A DNA stretch of 64,000 nucleotides from Kroppenstedtia eburnea (GTDB lineage Bacteria > Bacillota > Bacilli > Thermoactinomycetales > DSM-45169). Under the pieces are notes generated by a model. It searched no databases and was not told the DNA's origin. It saw only the letters and a program-made list of their open reading frames with translations. The stretch covers positions 3,038,001-3,102,000 of the forward strand of contig NZ_CP048103.1 of NCBI RefSeq assembly GCF_013282215.1. Reading direction: 5' to 3'. Made by a program: the position numbers and the translations under genes. Numbering within the stretch: the first letter of the stretch is position 1; every line of letters starts with the position of its first letter. Of this stretch, positions 37,092 to 46,491 are shown piece by piece.

Positions 37092-37439
37092 ATCCCACCG
37101 CGGCATGGGCGGGATGCATAAGGGGGGATGGACAGGTGTCGGAATCGAATAAAACACTCCGTCGGCGGTGGATTCCCCTTCACTTTCCCGTTCCCGCATT
37201 CTCGGTGTGACTCCAGGTGGGTTGGTGGGCGGGATGGGTTGTTGACCCGGGGGAATCTGCGGTGGGGTGGCCGGAGGGCGTGTGGGCTCTTGTCCGGGAG
37301 GGTGTGCGTCCGGGGGCCTGGATTGCCTCCGCCGATTCCTGTCGGAGTATTGGATATTCATCGTGCTCCCAATATTGACGGAGCCGTGATTTGCCACCGT
37401 GGTGACATTGAGACTGTACGTTTTTATACAAATATCCAT
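37089..37439 (-). CDS. GerP-like spore protein with Pro-rich tail
   Basis: The protein has 116 residues. The N-terminus (SLNVTTVANHGSVNIGSTMN) resembles the short GerPA/GerPB/GerPF spore germination proteins. It is followed by a low-complexity Pro-rich tail (PPGQEPTRPPATPPQIPPG) not found in those. GerP proteins help germinants cross the spore coat. It starts 15 nt after the preceding gerP-like gene with AGGCAGG upstream. The TAG stop is the end of repeat copy G, so the Pro-rich C-terminus may have been altered by insertion. Confidence 0.6.
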   Translation of the reverse strand: MDICIKTYSLNVTTVANHGSVNIGSTMNIQYSDRNRRRQSRPPDAHPPGQEPTRPPATPPQIPPGQQPIPPTNPPGVTPRMRERESEGESTADGVFYSIPTPVHPPLCIPPMPRWD

Positions 37440-37454
37440 CCCAATACACCTGCC

Positions 37455-37658
37455 TTAAACCTGGTCGATGATATCAGGATCGATGGCTTGGTTGGTTTCA
37501 AAATCGATATTGCGGGCAAAATCACCGATGGGTGAAGAACCTCCCAGGGATTTTGAATTGCTCTCGGCTCCGATATTGACGGTGTTTCCAAAGTTGACAG
37601 ACCCGGCGCTGGATACGCTGTGGATTTTCAGATTAAAGATGTTGTTGATGGTTCCCAT
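37455..37658 (-). CDS. GerPA/GerPF-like spore germination protein
   Basis: The protein has 67 residues: MGTINNIFNLKIHSVSSAGS, VNFGNTVNIGAESNSKSLGG and an acidic end (FETNQAIDPDIIDQV). The SxGSVNFGNxxNI block and the size fit the GerPA/GerPF family of inner spore-coat proteins needed for germinant access. The start ATG follows GGGGAGGATGG at 5 nt. It lies 69 nt after an Hsp20 gene and just before a second GerP-like gene on the same strand, forming a likely late-sporulation operon. Confidence 0.72.
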   Translation of the reverse strand: MGTINNIFNLKIHSVSSAGSVNFGNTVNIGAESNSKSLGGSSPIGDFARNIDFETNQAIDPDIIDQV

Positions 37659-37727
37659 GATCCATCCTCCCCGCTGGGGTCTATCCCATGGTATGTACCG
37701 GAAAAGGGCCTTGTGCCTGTTTCCGGT

Positions 37728-38147
37728 TCAGTCACGGATCCGGATGGTGTGGGAATCCGTATCCATACCGGCTCGTAATAACCGCACTTCCAATACCCCT
37801 TTCCGGTAGCGTGCACTGCTGTTTTTTCTCACGACGGAGGTCCCCAACTTGATTCTGCGTTCGAAATCGCCGTAGAACCGTTCCTGGAGATTGGCTTGAT
37901 AGTGGGTATGCCGGGGATTCACCCTGCCCTTGATCAAGAGAACGTCATCTTCCACCCGCAGCTGAATCTGATTGATATCCTCCACCCCGGGAAGATCGAT
38001 CAAGACCAGCACTTCATCGTGTCCATGATAAACATCCGCCTTTGGACCCGATGACGGCATCGTTTCCATCATATCGCCCCAAAAATCGTTCCCCAAAAAT
38101 TTGCGGGCCATTTCTCCCCATTTCATAAAATTCTGGTGGGGATCCAT
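37728..38147 (-). CDS. Hsp20/alpha-crystallin family protein, spore-coat type
   Basis: The protein has 139 residues. The alpha-crystallin domain runs from about residue 36 to 130 (ADVYHGHDEVLVLIDLPGVE, then INQIQLRVEDDVLLIKGRV and the late RYRKGVLEVRLLRA, a variant of the GVL motif). Bacillus spore proteins CotM and CotP share this fold, and the neighbouring GerP-like genes suggest a similar coat role rather than heat shock. The start ATG follows GGGGAGGGG at 5 nt. Confidence 0.82.
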   Translation of the reverse strand: MDPHQNFMKWGEMARKFLGNDFWGDMMETMPSSGPKADVYHGHDEVLVLIDLPGVEDINQIQLRVEDDVLLIKGRVNPRHTHYQANLQERFYGDFERRIKLGTSVVRKNSSARYRKGVLEVRLLRAGMDTDSHTIRIRD

Positions 38148-38299
38148 ATTTCCCCTCCTCCCCGGCTACAGTTTTTCTCAACCCCAGTCTATTCAAAAAG
38201 CACTTGCTCTGATACTGAAATCAGTCCGGGGCATGATCAGCGGCAAATCAGCCATATACTGAAGCAAAGCCTCGATGAGAAACGGAGGTGCCACGGGAT

Positions 38300-38674
38300 A
38301 TGTATGCCTATTTATGGGATCGGATCAACCGGCTGGAGCAGGAAATGGAAACCCTCCGTAAAGAGAATGAAGAGTTAAAGAGACAAATGGACACCATTCA
38401 ACCGGTCACCATCGAAAGCTTGGTGTACAAAATACAGGAACTGAATGTACAAACCCTGAGCGGGACGCTCAACGTCGGATTGACCACCCAGGGGGAAGGG
38501 GAAAATGTGAATGAGCTGATCGAAAAATTGCAGCGGGAAGGAAAAGCCCAGTTTGATCTTGGAGAGCCGACCCCCTCATCCCCCACCATTCCCACAGTGG
38601 ATGAAGAAAGCTCCTCCGTCCAAGTCCCTCCTCCCGAAGGTCCTCCCTCCGAGTCAGACACAGACCCCTCCTGA
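38300..38674 (+). CDS. GerPC-like spore germination protein
   Basis: The protein has 124 residues. It starts MYAYLWDRINRLEQEMETLR and continues as a coiled coil (to about 35), then a core (VTIESLVYKIQELNVQTLSG, TLNVGLTTQGEGENVNELIE) and an acidic Pro/Ser-rich tail. The coiled-coil start and the LSGTLNVGL segment are the marks of GerPC. It is divergent from the Hsp20/GerP-like operon, with which it probably shares sporulation control. The ATG at 38300 lies 11 nt after CGGAGG; a GTG at 38288 is too close to that site. Confidence 0.7.
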   Translation: MYAYLWDRINRLEQEMETLRKENEELKRQMDTIQPVTIESLVYKIQELNVQTLSGTLNVGLTTQGEGENVNELIEKLQREGKAQFDLGEPTPSSPTIPTVDEESSSVQVPPPEGPPSESDTDPS

Positions 38675-38709
38675 TTACCAAAAGGGCATCGGGATCCTCC
38701 CGGAATATG

Positions 38710-38735
38710 AAAAGGCGGCCTCATGCCGCCCAAAA
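38710..38735. terminator. Bidirectional terminator between gerPC-like and spo0M genes
   Basis: GGCGGC pairs with GCCGCC around CTCAT, with AAAA on one side and CAAAAC on the other; on the minus strand the stem is followed by TTTT. Confidence 0.75.
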
Positions 38736-38744
38736 CAGGGTTGA

Positions 38745-39506
38745 TCAAGTTGCATACCCACGGATCAGGTCTGACAGCTTGGTCTCCAGCTCCTGATCCC
38801 CTCCTTGGATATCCTCTTCGGTCACAGTCATGCGAAACGTCTTTTTATCCAGATCCAGAGCTTCTTCCAAGGAGGTCATCAGATCAGTGGCCCGCCGATC
38901 CACCTGGAAAATCGCCTCCAGATGCTCTGCTCCGATATAGAACATCAGTTCCAGTTCATCGAGAGCCCCCCGCAAATCCCCCGTGGGTTTAAACTGAAAT
39001 CTTTGGATGAAGGGGTGACGGGAGAAAAAATGATCAAATTCAAAATCGATGTGCACCAATTGAAACCCGACCCGTTCCACCAGCTGGAGCACTTTTTCCA
39101 CCAAGGGGTGGGGCAACACCTCGATCCCGTCGGTGTCGTCGGGGTCCACCGCCATTGCGATATCCAATCCCGTTTTGAGATATACCGGGCACCCACCTGT
39201 GGTGACCGGGGTATCAAATGGGAGCATAAACTCAAAAGGGATCACTTTGGTTTCCCGGGGGGCGATTTTAAACACCTCTGTCAACCGGTGCTCTTCCATT
39301 ATATACTCTTTTTGCGAGCTCTCCTGAAAATATAAAACGACCAAATACAGATAAATTTCATCAATCTCCTGCTCCACTTGACCGCCCTGGATAAAAATTT
39401 CCCCTTCGACCAGATCCCCCTGCCGGTAACGGGATTGTTTGAGGCGGGTATCCACCTTGGCATTGCCGATCCCGATGCTGGCCAACGCCTTGTTGAAAAA
39501 TGACAT
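38745..39506 (-). CDS. spo0M: Sporulation-control protein Spo0M (paralog 2)
   Basis: The protein has 253 residues with an arrestin-like beta fold: MSFFNKALASIGIGNAKVDT, RYRQGDLVEGEIFIQGGQVE, EIYLYLVV and FEFMLPFDTPVTTGG. A C-terminal Asp-rich segment (VDPDDTDGIEVLPHP) and a basic FSRHPFIQRFQFKP stretch are typical of Spo0M. In B. subtilis Spo0M influences sporulation and cytoskeletal organisation. The start follows AAAGGAGG at 7 nt. It is the second of two tandem copies; the sequences are clearly diverged. Confidence 0.9.
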   Translation of the reverse strand: MSFFNKALASIGIGNAKVDTRLKQSRYRQGDLVEGEIFIQGGQVEQEIDEIYLYLVVLYFQESSQKEYIMEEHRLTEVFKIAPRETKVIPFEFMLPFDTPVTTGGCPVYLKTGLDIAMAVDPDDTDGIEVLPHPLVEKVLQLVERVGFQLVHIDFEFDHFFSRHPFIQRFQFKPTGDLRGALDELELMFYIGAEHLEAIFQVDRRATDLMTSLEEALDLDKKTFRMTVTEEDIQGGDQELETKLSDLIRGYAT

Positions 39507-39522
39507 CGATGTCCTCCTTTCC

Positions 39523-40272
39523 TCAGGATGTCAGTAGGGACTGGATGGTTTCAACCGGGCTGGACGCGGGTTGGTTTGGATCCCCGTGATCAGAGGTCAG
39601 GGTCCCGTCCGGATCGTCCAACAACCAACTGAAGGATGTGTTCAATGTCCTCGTTCCCCGGCTGATTTCCACCTCCATACGAACCTCGCCTTCATCCACA
39701 TCGAAGAAAAGGTTTAACTCGTCCAAGTATCCATGATATTGTTCCGCCGGCCGGAACTGAAAGATTTGAATGAAGGGAAGCGATTTGGAACCGGGCAGGA
39801 ACTCATTGAACAGGCGGTACATGATAAAACCGGAGCTCTCAATTTCACCGAGCACCCTCTCCACTGTCGGATGGGGGAACACCTCAATCCGGTCCAAATC
39901 GGTCGGATCCTTCGCCATTTTGATATCCAGGCCCGTTTTCAGATAAATGGGGAAGCGGCCACAGGACATCGGGGTTTGCAGGGGCATCCGAAACTGAAAC
40001 GGGATAATTTTGTACTCCTTGGCATCAATCTCAAAGGTTTCGCTCAGATGAAACTCCTCCAAAACATGGGGGACACTTTTATCGTTCTTCAGATAATGGA
40101 TCAACAAGTACATATAGATGTCGTCCACCTTTTGACCGACTTCTCCCCCCCGGACCACCACCTCCCCGCGAACGATATCTCCCGGCTGGTACTGGGGAGA
40201 TTCCAGCCGGGTGTCCACCCGGGCACCGCCCACTCCGAGACTGGCCAAAGCTTTGTTAAAAATGGTTTCCAT
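39523..40272 (-). CDS. spo0M: Sporulation-control protein Spo0M (paralog 1)
   Basis: The protein has 249 residues: METIFNKALASLGVGGARVD, QYQPGDIVRGEVVVRGGEVG, DDIYMYLLIHYLK and FQFRMPLQTPMSCGRFPIYL. It has the same domain layout as the copy 16 nt downstream, with a longer Ser/Asp-rich C-terminus. The start ATG follows GGAGGTGAAAGAAGG. The order lyase - spo0M - spo0M on one strand, with 40 and 16 nt gaps, suggests one transcript. Confidence 0.9.
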   Translation of the reverse strand: METIFNKALASLGVGGARVDTRLESPQYQPGDIVRGEVVVRGGEVGQKVDDIYMYLLIHYLKNDKSVPHVLEEFHLSETFEIDAKEYKIIPFQFRMPLQTPMSCGRFPIYLKTGLDIKMAKDPTDLDRIEVFPHPTVERVLGEIESSGFIMYRLFNEFLPGSKSLPFIQIFQFRPAEQYHGYLDELNLFFDVDEGEVRMEVEISRGTRTLNTSFSWLLDDPDGTLTSDHGDPNQPASSPVETIQSLLTS

Positions 40273-40312
40273 CCTTCTTTCACCTCCTTTAAGAAATGGG
40301 AGACCCGAAGAC

Positions 40313-41710
40313 TCAATCGTCTCCGGGAATCAGGTTGTTCGGGTTCAGGATCCGATCCGCATCTTCCTTGGACAGAATCTTCTCCTCCAAGATGACTTGG
40401 CGAACAGTCTTCCCTTCCTGGTAAGCCTTTTTCGCCACTTCCGCCGCCCGGTCATATCCGATCACCGGGTTGAGAGCCGTCACCAGGGCGAGGGATTTTT
40501 CCATCCACTCACCGCATCGATCCGGGTCCACCTCCAACCCATCGATACAACGGCGACGCAAAGCTTCCATCCCATGAGTCAGAATCCGAATGGAGTGGAG
40601 CAGATTGTGGGCGATTACCGGCATCATCACATTCAGCTCCAACTGAGCATGTTGGCCGGCGGCGGTGATCGCTGCATCATTTCCGATCACTTGCACCGTG
40701 ATCATATTCATCATCTCTGCCATGACGGGATTCACTTTGCCCGGCATGATGGAAGATCCCGGCTGAACCGGCGGCAGGCGGAATTCGGCCAATCCCGTCC
40801 GTGGACCCGAACCGAGCAGTCGCAAATCGCTGGCCAATTTATCCAAGTGGACAGCCAACACCTTCAATGCCCCACTCGCTTTGAGAGCCCCGCCTGTATT
40901 TTGCATAAATGAGAAGCGGGATTCCGCCTGCCGAAAGGGAAGCCCGGTCCTGCGGGCAATCTCTTCCACGGCCGTTTCTGCATAACCGGCAGGGGTGTTG
41001 ATCCCGGTGCCGACGGCATTTCCGCCGAGACCCAGCTGATACAGGAGGTCAAGGCTTTCCTTAATCCCCTCCACAGCCTGTTCCAAAGCCCCGATGTACC
41101 CGGACAATTCCTGCCCCACCCGGAGGGGGACCGCATCCTGCAAATGGGTACGTCCCGATTTGACGATATGTCCGTATTGATCTTTCTTGTTCCTCAGGCT
41201 TTGGATCAGGCTGTCTGCAGAGGGGAGCAAACCGTGAACCAACTCTTCAGCTGCGGCAATATTGATGGCGGTATGGATGGTGTCATTGGTGGATTGACCC
41301 CGGTTGACATCGTCGTTGGGATGAACCAATGAGGTGTCCCCCACCCGCCCCCCGAGGACTTCAACGGCCCGGTTGGCGATCACTTCGTTGGCATTCATAT
41401 TCTGGGATGTTCCCGCTCCGGCTTGGTATACATCCACCACAAAGTGGTCATCCCAACGCCCAGCGATCACTTCTTCCGCAGCTTGAATGATGGCTGCCGC
41501 TTTTTTCTCATTCAACTCGCCACACTTTTGGTTCGCATAAGCCGCGGCCGCTTTGATCAATGCCTGAGCGCGAATAAATCTGCGGGGAAGTCGCTGACCG
41601 CTGATGGGGAAATTCTCCACGGCACGCTGGGTCTGGGCACCGTAATAACGATCAGCGGGGATCCGCACTTCCCCCATCGAGTCCCGCTGAATCCGGTATT
41701 CATTCGACAT
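40313..41710 (-). CDS. Fumarase/aspartase superfamily lyase
   Basis: The protein has 465 residues, the usual length for class II fumarases and aspartases. The superfamily signature GSSIMPGKVNPVMAE is intact, with the catalytic Ser loop. Two other active-site blocks are mixed: DVYQAGAGTSQNMNANEV and SGRTHLQDAVPLRVGQEL are closer to aspartase (GGAGTS, GRTHLQDAVP) than to fumarase (TGSGTQSNMN), while HPNDDVNRGQSTND resembles fumarase. So it makes either fumarate plus ammonia from aspartate, or malate from fumarate. The start ATG follows CGGAGG. It lies between the pseudokinase gene (33 nt gap) and spo0M. Confidence 0.82.
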   Translation of the reverse strand: MSNEYRIQRDSMGEVRIPADRYYGAQTQRAVENFPISGQRLPRRFIRAQALIKAAAAYANQKCGELNEKKAAAIIQAAEEVIAGRWDDHFVVDVYQAGAGTSQNMNANEVIANRAVEVLGGRVGDTSLVHPNDDVNRGQSTNDTIHTAINIAAAEELVHGLLPSADSLIQSLRNKKDQYGHIVKSGRTHLQDAVPLRVGQELSGYIGALEQAVEGIKESLDLLYQLGLGGNAVGTGINTPAGYAETAVEEIARRTGLPFRQAESRFSFMQNTGGALKASGALKVLAVHLDKLASDLRLLGSGPRTGLAEFRLPPVQPGSSIMPGKVNPVMAEMMNMITVQVIGNDAAITAAGQHAQLELNVMMPVIAHNLLHSIRILTHGMEALRRRCIDGLEVDPDRCGEWMEKSLALVTALNPVIGYDRAAEVAKKAYQEGKTVRQVILEEKILSKEDADRILNPNNLIPGDD

Positions 41711-41742
41711 GGAAACACCTCCGGCGTTATAATCCCTCTGCC

Positions 41743-43893
41743 TTAGTCATTTCCCGGGGACTGCCGATTGAACACATGGCGAACATATTCTTCAAATTGG
41801 GCGGCGAGCCGGTCATGATGCAACCTTTCCGCTCGTGCTCTTTCCAACTGCTCCTCGTGACCCGCAGGCACCCGCTCCCGCTCCAGACGGGCCGCTTCCT
41901 CCTGAGCCCGGCGTTCCGCCTCTTCCCGTTCCCGGCGCTCCTGTTCCTGGCGCTCCCGCTCCTGGCGCTCCCGCTCCAGGCGGGCTGCTTCCTCCTGGGC
42001 CCGGCGTTCCGCCTCTTCCCGTTCCCGACGCTCCTGTTCCTGGCGCTCCCGCTCCAGGCGGGCCGCTTCCTCCTGGGCCCGGCGTTCCGCTTCTTCCCGC
42101 TCCCGGCGCTCCTGTTCCAAGCGTTCTTGCTCCAGGCGGGCCGCTTCCTCCTGGGCCCGGCGTTCCGCTTCTTCCCGTTCCCGGCGCTCCTGTTCCAAGC
42201 GTTCTTGCTCCAGGCGGGCCGCTTCCTCCTGGGCCCGGCGTTCCGCTTCTTCCCGCTCCCGGCGCTCCTGTTCCAGGCGCTTTTGCTCCAGGCGGGCCGC
42301 TTCCTCCTGAGCCCGGCGTTCCGCTTCTTCCCGTTCCCGGCGCTCCTGTTCCTGGCGCTCTTGCTCCAGGCGGGCCGCTTTCTCCTGAGCCCGGCGTTCC
42401 GCCTCTTCCCGTTCCCGGCGCTCCTGTTCCTGACGCTCTTGCTCCAGACGGGCTGCTTCCTCCTGAGCCCGGCGTTCCGCCTCTTCCCGTTCCCGGCGCT
42501 CCTGTTCCCGGCGCTCTTGCTCCAGACGGGCTGCTTCCTCCTGAGCCCGGCGTTCCGCCTCTTCCCGTTCCCGGCGCTCCTGTTCCCGGCGCTCTTGCTC
42601 CAGACGGGCTGCTTCTTCCTGAGCCCGGCGTTCCGCCTCTTCCCGTTCCCGGCGCTCCTGTTCCTGACGCTCTTGCTCCAGACGGGCCGCTTTCTCCTGG
42701 GCCCGGCGTTCCGCCTCTTCCCGTTCCCGGCGCTCCTGTTCCTGACGCTCTTGCTCCAGACGGGCCGCTTCTTCCTGAGCCCGGCGTTCCGCCTCTTCCC
42801 GCTCCCGGCGCTCCTGTTCCAGGCGCTCTTGCTCCAGGCGGGCCGCTTCCTCCTGAGCCCGGCGTTCCGCTTCTTCCCGCTCCCGGCGCTCCTGTTCCTG
42901 GCGCTCCCGTTCCAGGCGCTCTTGCTCCAGGCGGGCCGCTTCCTCCTGGGCCCGGCGTTCCGCCTCTTCCCGCTCCCGGCGCTCCTGTTCCTGGCGCTCC
43001 CGTTCCAGGCGCTCTTGCTCCAGGCGGGCCGCTTCCTCCTGGGCCCGGCGTTCCGCCTCTTCCTTCGCACGGCGGGTTTCTTCCAACCTGCGTCGAAGTA
43101 CATCGGATGAAGGCCCCTCCGGAGGGAAAGAGCTTTCGGATGCTGCCGAATCTGGCGGGGATTCAGCCGGGGGCTCTTGGGACGGGGTCTCTTTTGGGCT
43201 GAACTTCGGTTTTAAAAAGTCGAAGAAGCCCTTGGCATCCCGTTTTTTCAGATAGCTGTCCAAATTGGAGGCCACGGAGCCTGCCGGTCGATGAAAAGAT
43301 CGTTGGATCAGTTTTTCCAAGGGCTTTGAAAACCCGTGATCCGGTGGGAGCTTTTTAATCGGTTGATCCAGCATTTCGCCTGAAAACAACATATAGAGAA
43401 GGTTTCCCCAATCCACCTTGGGATCGGGAAGGGTTCTCCCCTCGACTCCGCAATAAAGCACTTGAACCTGGCCCGATTCTGTCAACCCGATATTGGCGGG
43501 ATGCAGTACCGTGTACATCCGCAGGGGTTTCTCTTTCAAGACCTCTTCCACCGGGAACAGGCGTCTCACCCAATCCAGGATCTGATCTTCTTCCAGCCCT
43601 CCGCGGGCGATCCGTTCATGCAAACGTTCCGCAAAGGGAACAAAAGGACGGATCATGACCAAGGAACGCTCCTCCGAATACACCTGGAGATAGGGTACGA
43701 TCAGTGGATGATCCTTCAGGGAAAGGTATTGCTGAATGGCCCGGGGCGGGGCCGGTTTCTGAAGGCGGGTCAGCTGAAGAAAAAAGCGTTCCCCTCCTGA
43801 AGAGGCAACGGCCAATTCACCTTCAAAAAACGGTTCCACAGATTCAATTTGATATGTACCACGGTAGTTATCCCCGATAGAAAAAAAAGCCAA
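41743..43893 (-). CDS. Pseudokinase-like protein with long ER-rich helical repeat
   Basis: The protein has about 716 residues. The N-terminal 230 residues look like a degenerate protein kinase: [11 protein letters not shown] for the Lys strand, [20 protein letters not shown], and [20 protein letters not shown] where the HRDxxxxN catalytic loop should be. The catalytic Asp is absent and DFG is YCG, so it is probably inactive. After a Pro/Ser linker come 15 copies of a 26- or 31-residue unit ([18 protein letters not shown] ...), a charged single alpha-helix, then a 40-residue tail. The start is probably TTG after GGGGGAG; a GTG at 43908 overlaps the site. No signal peptide or TM segment. Confidence 0.7.
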   Translation of the reverse strand: MAFFSIGDNYRGTYQIESVEPFFEGELAVASSGGERFFLQLTRLQKPAPPRAIQQYLSLKDHPLIVPYLQVYSEERSLVMIRPFVPFAERLHERIARGGLEEDQILDWVRRLFPVEEVLKEKPLRMYTVLHPANIGLTESGQVQVLYCGVEGRTLPDPKVDWGNLLYMLFSGEMLDQPIKKLPPDHGFSKPLEKLIQRSFHRPAGSVASNLDSYLKKRDAKGFFDFLKPKFSPKETPSQEPPAESPPDSAASESSFPPEGPSSDVLRRRLEETRRAKEEAERRAQEEAARLEQERLERERQEQERREREEAERRAQEEAARLEQERLERERQEQERREREEAERRAQEEAARLEQERLEQERREREEAERRAQEEAARLEQERQEQERREREEAERRAQEKAARLEQERQEQERREREEAERRAQEEAARLEQERREQERREREEAERRAQEEAARLEQERREQERREREEAERRAQEEAARLEQERQEQERREREEAERRAQEKAARLEQERQEQERREREEAERRAQEEAARLEQKRLEQERREREEAERRAQEEAARLEQERLEQERREREEAERRAQEEAARLEQERLEQERREREEAERRAQEEAARLERERQEQERREREEAERRAQEEAARLERERQERERQEQERREREEAERRAQEEAARLERERVPAGHEEQLERARAERLHHDRLAAQFEEYVRHVFNRQSPGND
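41861..43086 (-). repeat. Tandem 78/93-bp repeats in the pseudokinase gene
   Basis: Fifteen units of 78 bp (some with a 15-bp extra block, 93 bp) are nearly identical. The unit has no stop codon in several frames, so long open frames also exist on the other strand and in a second minus frame. These are by-products of the repeat, not genes. Confidence 0.9.
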
Positions 43894-44078
43894 CTTCCTC
43901 TCCCCCACTCCTGTATTTCCGGACTGTACAATAGCTACAAAACACCATTTTCAGAATACCACAGCGGCCCTCAATCGTACAGCCGATTCCGACGAATCTC
44001 TTTCGATTTCGACAGTCTCCGACACAATCGCAACGCTTTCTCCGGGGACGGAAACAACCCAGGCGATGATAAGAGGGA
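43894..44078. other. Gap between DUF1835 and pseudokinase genes
   Basis: It holds the promoter or leader of the pseudokinase operon. A minus-strand open stretch runs through it, but I found no start codon with a ribosome site. Confidence 0.35.
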
Positions 44079-45005
44079 TTATTCCCTCCTCACCAACATC
44101 CCCCCGGCTGTTCTGCACCAGCAGGAATCCTCCCGCAGGTGGACCCCACCCAGCCACCGATCGATACCGCAGACCCGCAGACGATTTTGCTCCCCGGTCA
44201 ACACCTGTTCTCCCAAGGGTGTCAAGATCATTACCGACTCCCCTTCAAATCGGATCAACGGGGGAGAGATGCCGCCCAGTTCATTCAATATGACGGCCAA
44301 ATGGACCTCACTGAGGCCATCCTCTTGCCGAAGGAGGGATATCTCCCGAAACAGTTCCCGGAATTCCAGGGGCTGCTCCCTGATCTTTTGCAGGATCAGC
44401 TCCTCCACCACATTCAAACCATTGGATGTGGACGGAAAATATTCGAGATGACGCCGAAATACGGTCCGAAGATCGGGAAGAGAAGAGGGAGTGGTCTTCA
44501 GCCAATCTTCGATATCACGGGGATCGGGGGAGATGTAGGACCGCCAAGCCGATACTGCCTGCTCCAGATGTCGTTGTCCCAATGGCCGACGGTTTTCAAA
44601 GCGTTGAACCAAGTCCGGATCGGTTAAACCGGAGGGAGGCTGAACCCCCGGCAATTCCACCCATTCCGCACGTTGCAGACCCCGATCCGACAATCGGGAC
44701 AGAAGATAGGTCAACATCATCTGATCATGCCGATGGGGAGCACACCAGAAGACCACCCGGGCGTCAAGGGGGAGCCGGTTTAAACGTTGTTCTTGATATC
44801 GCAATACCATTTCCATCCGATCCACCGGCATTCCCAGAGTCTCTTCCAAAAACAGCGCCCGCCGGGCCGCCATCTCCTGTTCATCCCAATCCGGAGAGAA
44901 GGGACCCAGGTCATACAGCTCCCGCCAAACGAAGACTTCTCCGTTCAACCCGGGGCATTCGCGGAGGCGTTCCCCAAACTCATCACCGTTGACGATATGG
45001 ATCAT
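44079..45005 (-). CDS. DUF1835 domain protein
   Basis: The protein has 308 residues. It begins [20 protein letters not shown] with a DUF1835-type N-terminus ([18 protein letters not shown]) and a DUF3658-like C-terminal part ([20 protein letters not shown], then the helix-rich [20 protein letters not shown]). It is found in many Bacilli and its function is unknown. The start ATG follows GGGGGAG at 4 nt. It is divergent from hemL, with 183 nt between starts. Confidence 0.8.
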   Translation of the reverse strand: MIHIVNGDEFGERLRECPGLNGEVFVWRELYDLGPFSPDWDEQEMAARRALFLEETLGMPVDRMEMVLRYQEQRLNRLPLDARVVFWCAPHRHDQMMLTYLLSRLSDRGLQRAEWVELPGVQPPSGLTDPDLVQRFENRRPLGQRHLEQAVSAWRSYISPDPRDIEDWLKTTPSSLPDLRTVFRRHLEYFPSTSNGLNVVEELILQKIREQPLEFRELFREISLLRQEDGLSEVHLAVILNELGGISPPLIRFEGESVMILTPLGEQVLTGEQNRLRVCGIDRWLGGVHLREDSCWCRTAGGMLVRRE

Positions 45006-45188
45006 GGCTCTCCCCCTCTTCCTTTTCGATTCTTCTATCAGGATGACATATCACGTCTTTTCTTTCCAGTGGAATCGACGCCATTGAAAATCCCCCCTTC
45101 TGCTGCAGACCGCCTCCTCCCCTTGCCCCTCACTTCCCGGGACCTGTACAATGGACATGAATGGGAATCTGATGAGGGAGGCATCCAA

Positions 45189-46487
45189 TTGTCATATCCA
45201 CAATCCGAAAACTTACATAAACAAGCGCTGGACGTGATCGTCGGCGGTGTGAACAGCCCGTCGCGGTCCTTCCGTGCCGTCGGCATGGAGCATCCGGTGT
45301 TTATGAAAAAAGCGAAAGGCCCTTATTTCTGGGATGAAGACGGTCACCGCTATATCGATTATCTGGCCGCCTTTGGTCCCATCATTCTGGGACACGCCCA
45401 TCCCCGGGTGACGGAAGCGATCCAAAAGACTGCGGAGACAGGGGTTCTCTACGGTACCCCGACGGAAAAAGAAATCCGGCTGGCCCGGATGTTGCGGGAA
45501 GCGATCCCTTCCTGTGAGCAGATCCGTTTTGTCAACAGCGGGACGGAAGCGGTGATGAGTACGATCCGCCTCGCCAGGGCTGTTACCGGAAGGGATAAAA
45601 TCATCAAATTCGCCGGCTGTTATCACGGGCATTCCGATCTGGTGCTGGTGGCGGCCGGCTCCGGCCCGTCCACATTGGGAACACCGGACAGCGCAGGGAT
45701 TCCCCAGAGCATCGCCAAGGAAGTGATCACGGTTCCCTTTAACGATCCTGAGGGGCTGAAGCAAGCCCTCTCCCGGTGGGGGGATCAGGTGGCCGCCGTC
45801 CTCGTGGAGCCCCTGGTGGGCAACTTTGGCATCGTGGAGCCGGCCCCCGGTTTCCTCGAAACCGTCCGGGAACAAGCCCACCAGGCCGGTGCTCTCGTGA
45901 TCTACGATGAAGTGATCACCGCTTTCCGCTTCCAATACGGCGGCGTTCAAACCCTGTATGACGTGGAACCCGATTTGACCGCACTCGGTAAAATCATCGG
46001 AGGCGGACTGCCCATCGGTGCTTATGGAGGACGGCGGGAGATCATGGAAAAAGTGGCTCCGACAGGACCCACCTACCAAGCCGGCACCATGGCGGGCAAT
46101 CCCCTGTCCATCGCGGCGGGAATCGCCTGTCTGGAAGCCCTCTCCGAACCGGGAACCTATGAAGAGCTCGACCGGAAAGGATCGGTCCTGGAAGAAGGAC
46201 TTCGCTCCCGTGCCAAGCAGGCGGGAATCCCTGTGCAGATCAATCGGAAAGGCGGTGCACTCACCCTTTATTTCACCGATCGCCCCGTCACAGACTATGA
46301 GGGCGCCCAACAGGCGGACGGAGACCGGTTTGCCCGCTTCTTCCAAGGGATGCTCCGGGAAGGGGTTTACCTCGCCCCCTCCAAATACGAGGCCTGGTTC
46401 CTCACTATCACCCACTCCGACCAGGACCTGGAGGATACTCTTCAGGCGGCGGAAAAAGCTTTTGGATATGTTGCCACAGGGAGGTGA
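45189..46487 (+). CDS. hemL: Glutamate-1-semialdehyde 2,1-aminomutase
   Basis: This 432-residue PLP enzyme turns glutamate-1-semialdehyde into 5-aminolevulinate for haem synthesis. Motifs include [30 protein letters not shown], the aspartate that binds the PLP ring nitrogen in [10 protein letters not shown], and the Schiff-base Lys in [18 protein letters not shown] with the following THG-like GTMAGNPLS. The start is TTG, 7 nt after GGGAGG. The haem link with the downstream globin, 4 nt away, is apparent. It is a second-type (GsaB-like) or sole copy; that cannot be told here. Confidence 0.92.
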   Translation: MSYPQSENLHKQALDVIVGGVNSPSRSFRAVGMEHPVFMKKAKGPYFWDEDGHRYIDYLAAFGPIILGHAHPRVTEAIQKTAETGVLYGTPTEKEIRLARMLREAIPSCEQIRFVNSGTEAVMSTIRLARAVTGRDKIIKFAGCYHGHSDLVLVAAGSGPSTLGTPDSAGIPQSIAKEVITVPFNDPEGLKQALSRWGDQVAAVLVEPLVGNFGIVEPAPGFLETVREQAHQAGALVIYDEVITAFRFQYGGVQTLYDVEPDLTALGKIIGGGLPIGAYGGRREIMEKVAPTGPTYQAGTMAGNPLSIAAGIACLEALSEPGTYEELDRKGSVLEEGLRSRAKQAGIPVQINRKGGALTLYFTDRPVTDYEGAQQADGDRFARFFQGMLREGVYLAPSKYEAWFLTITHSDQDLEDTLQAAEKAFGYVATGR

Positions 46488-46491
46488 TCTG

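Noticed and set aside
41727-43202. Long open frames of 444-458 codons on both strands over the repeat region
   Set aside because: They arise because the 78-bp unit has no stops in several frames. Only the minus-strand frame with the kinase-like N-terminus has a start, a ribosome site and non-repeat ends.
43951-44157. Minus-strand frame between DUF1835 and the pseudokinase
   Set aside because: It starts inside the DUF1835 gene, has no ribosome site of its own and no recognisable family.
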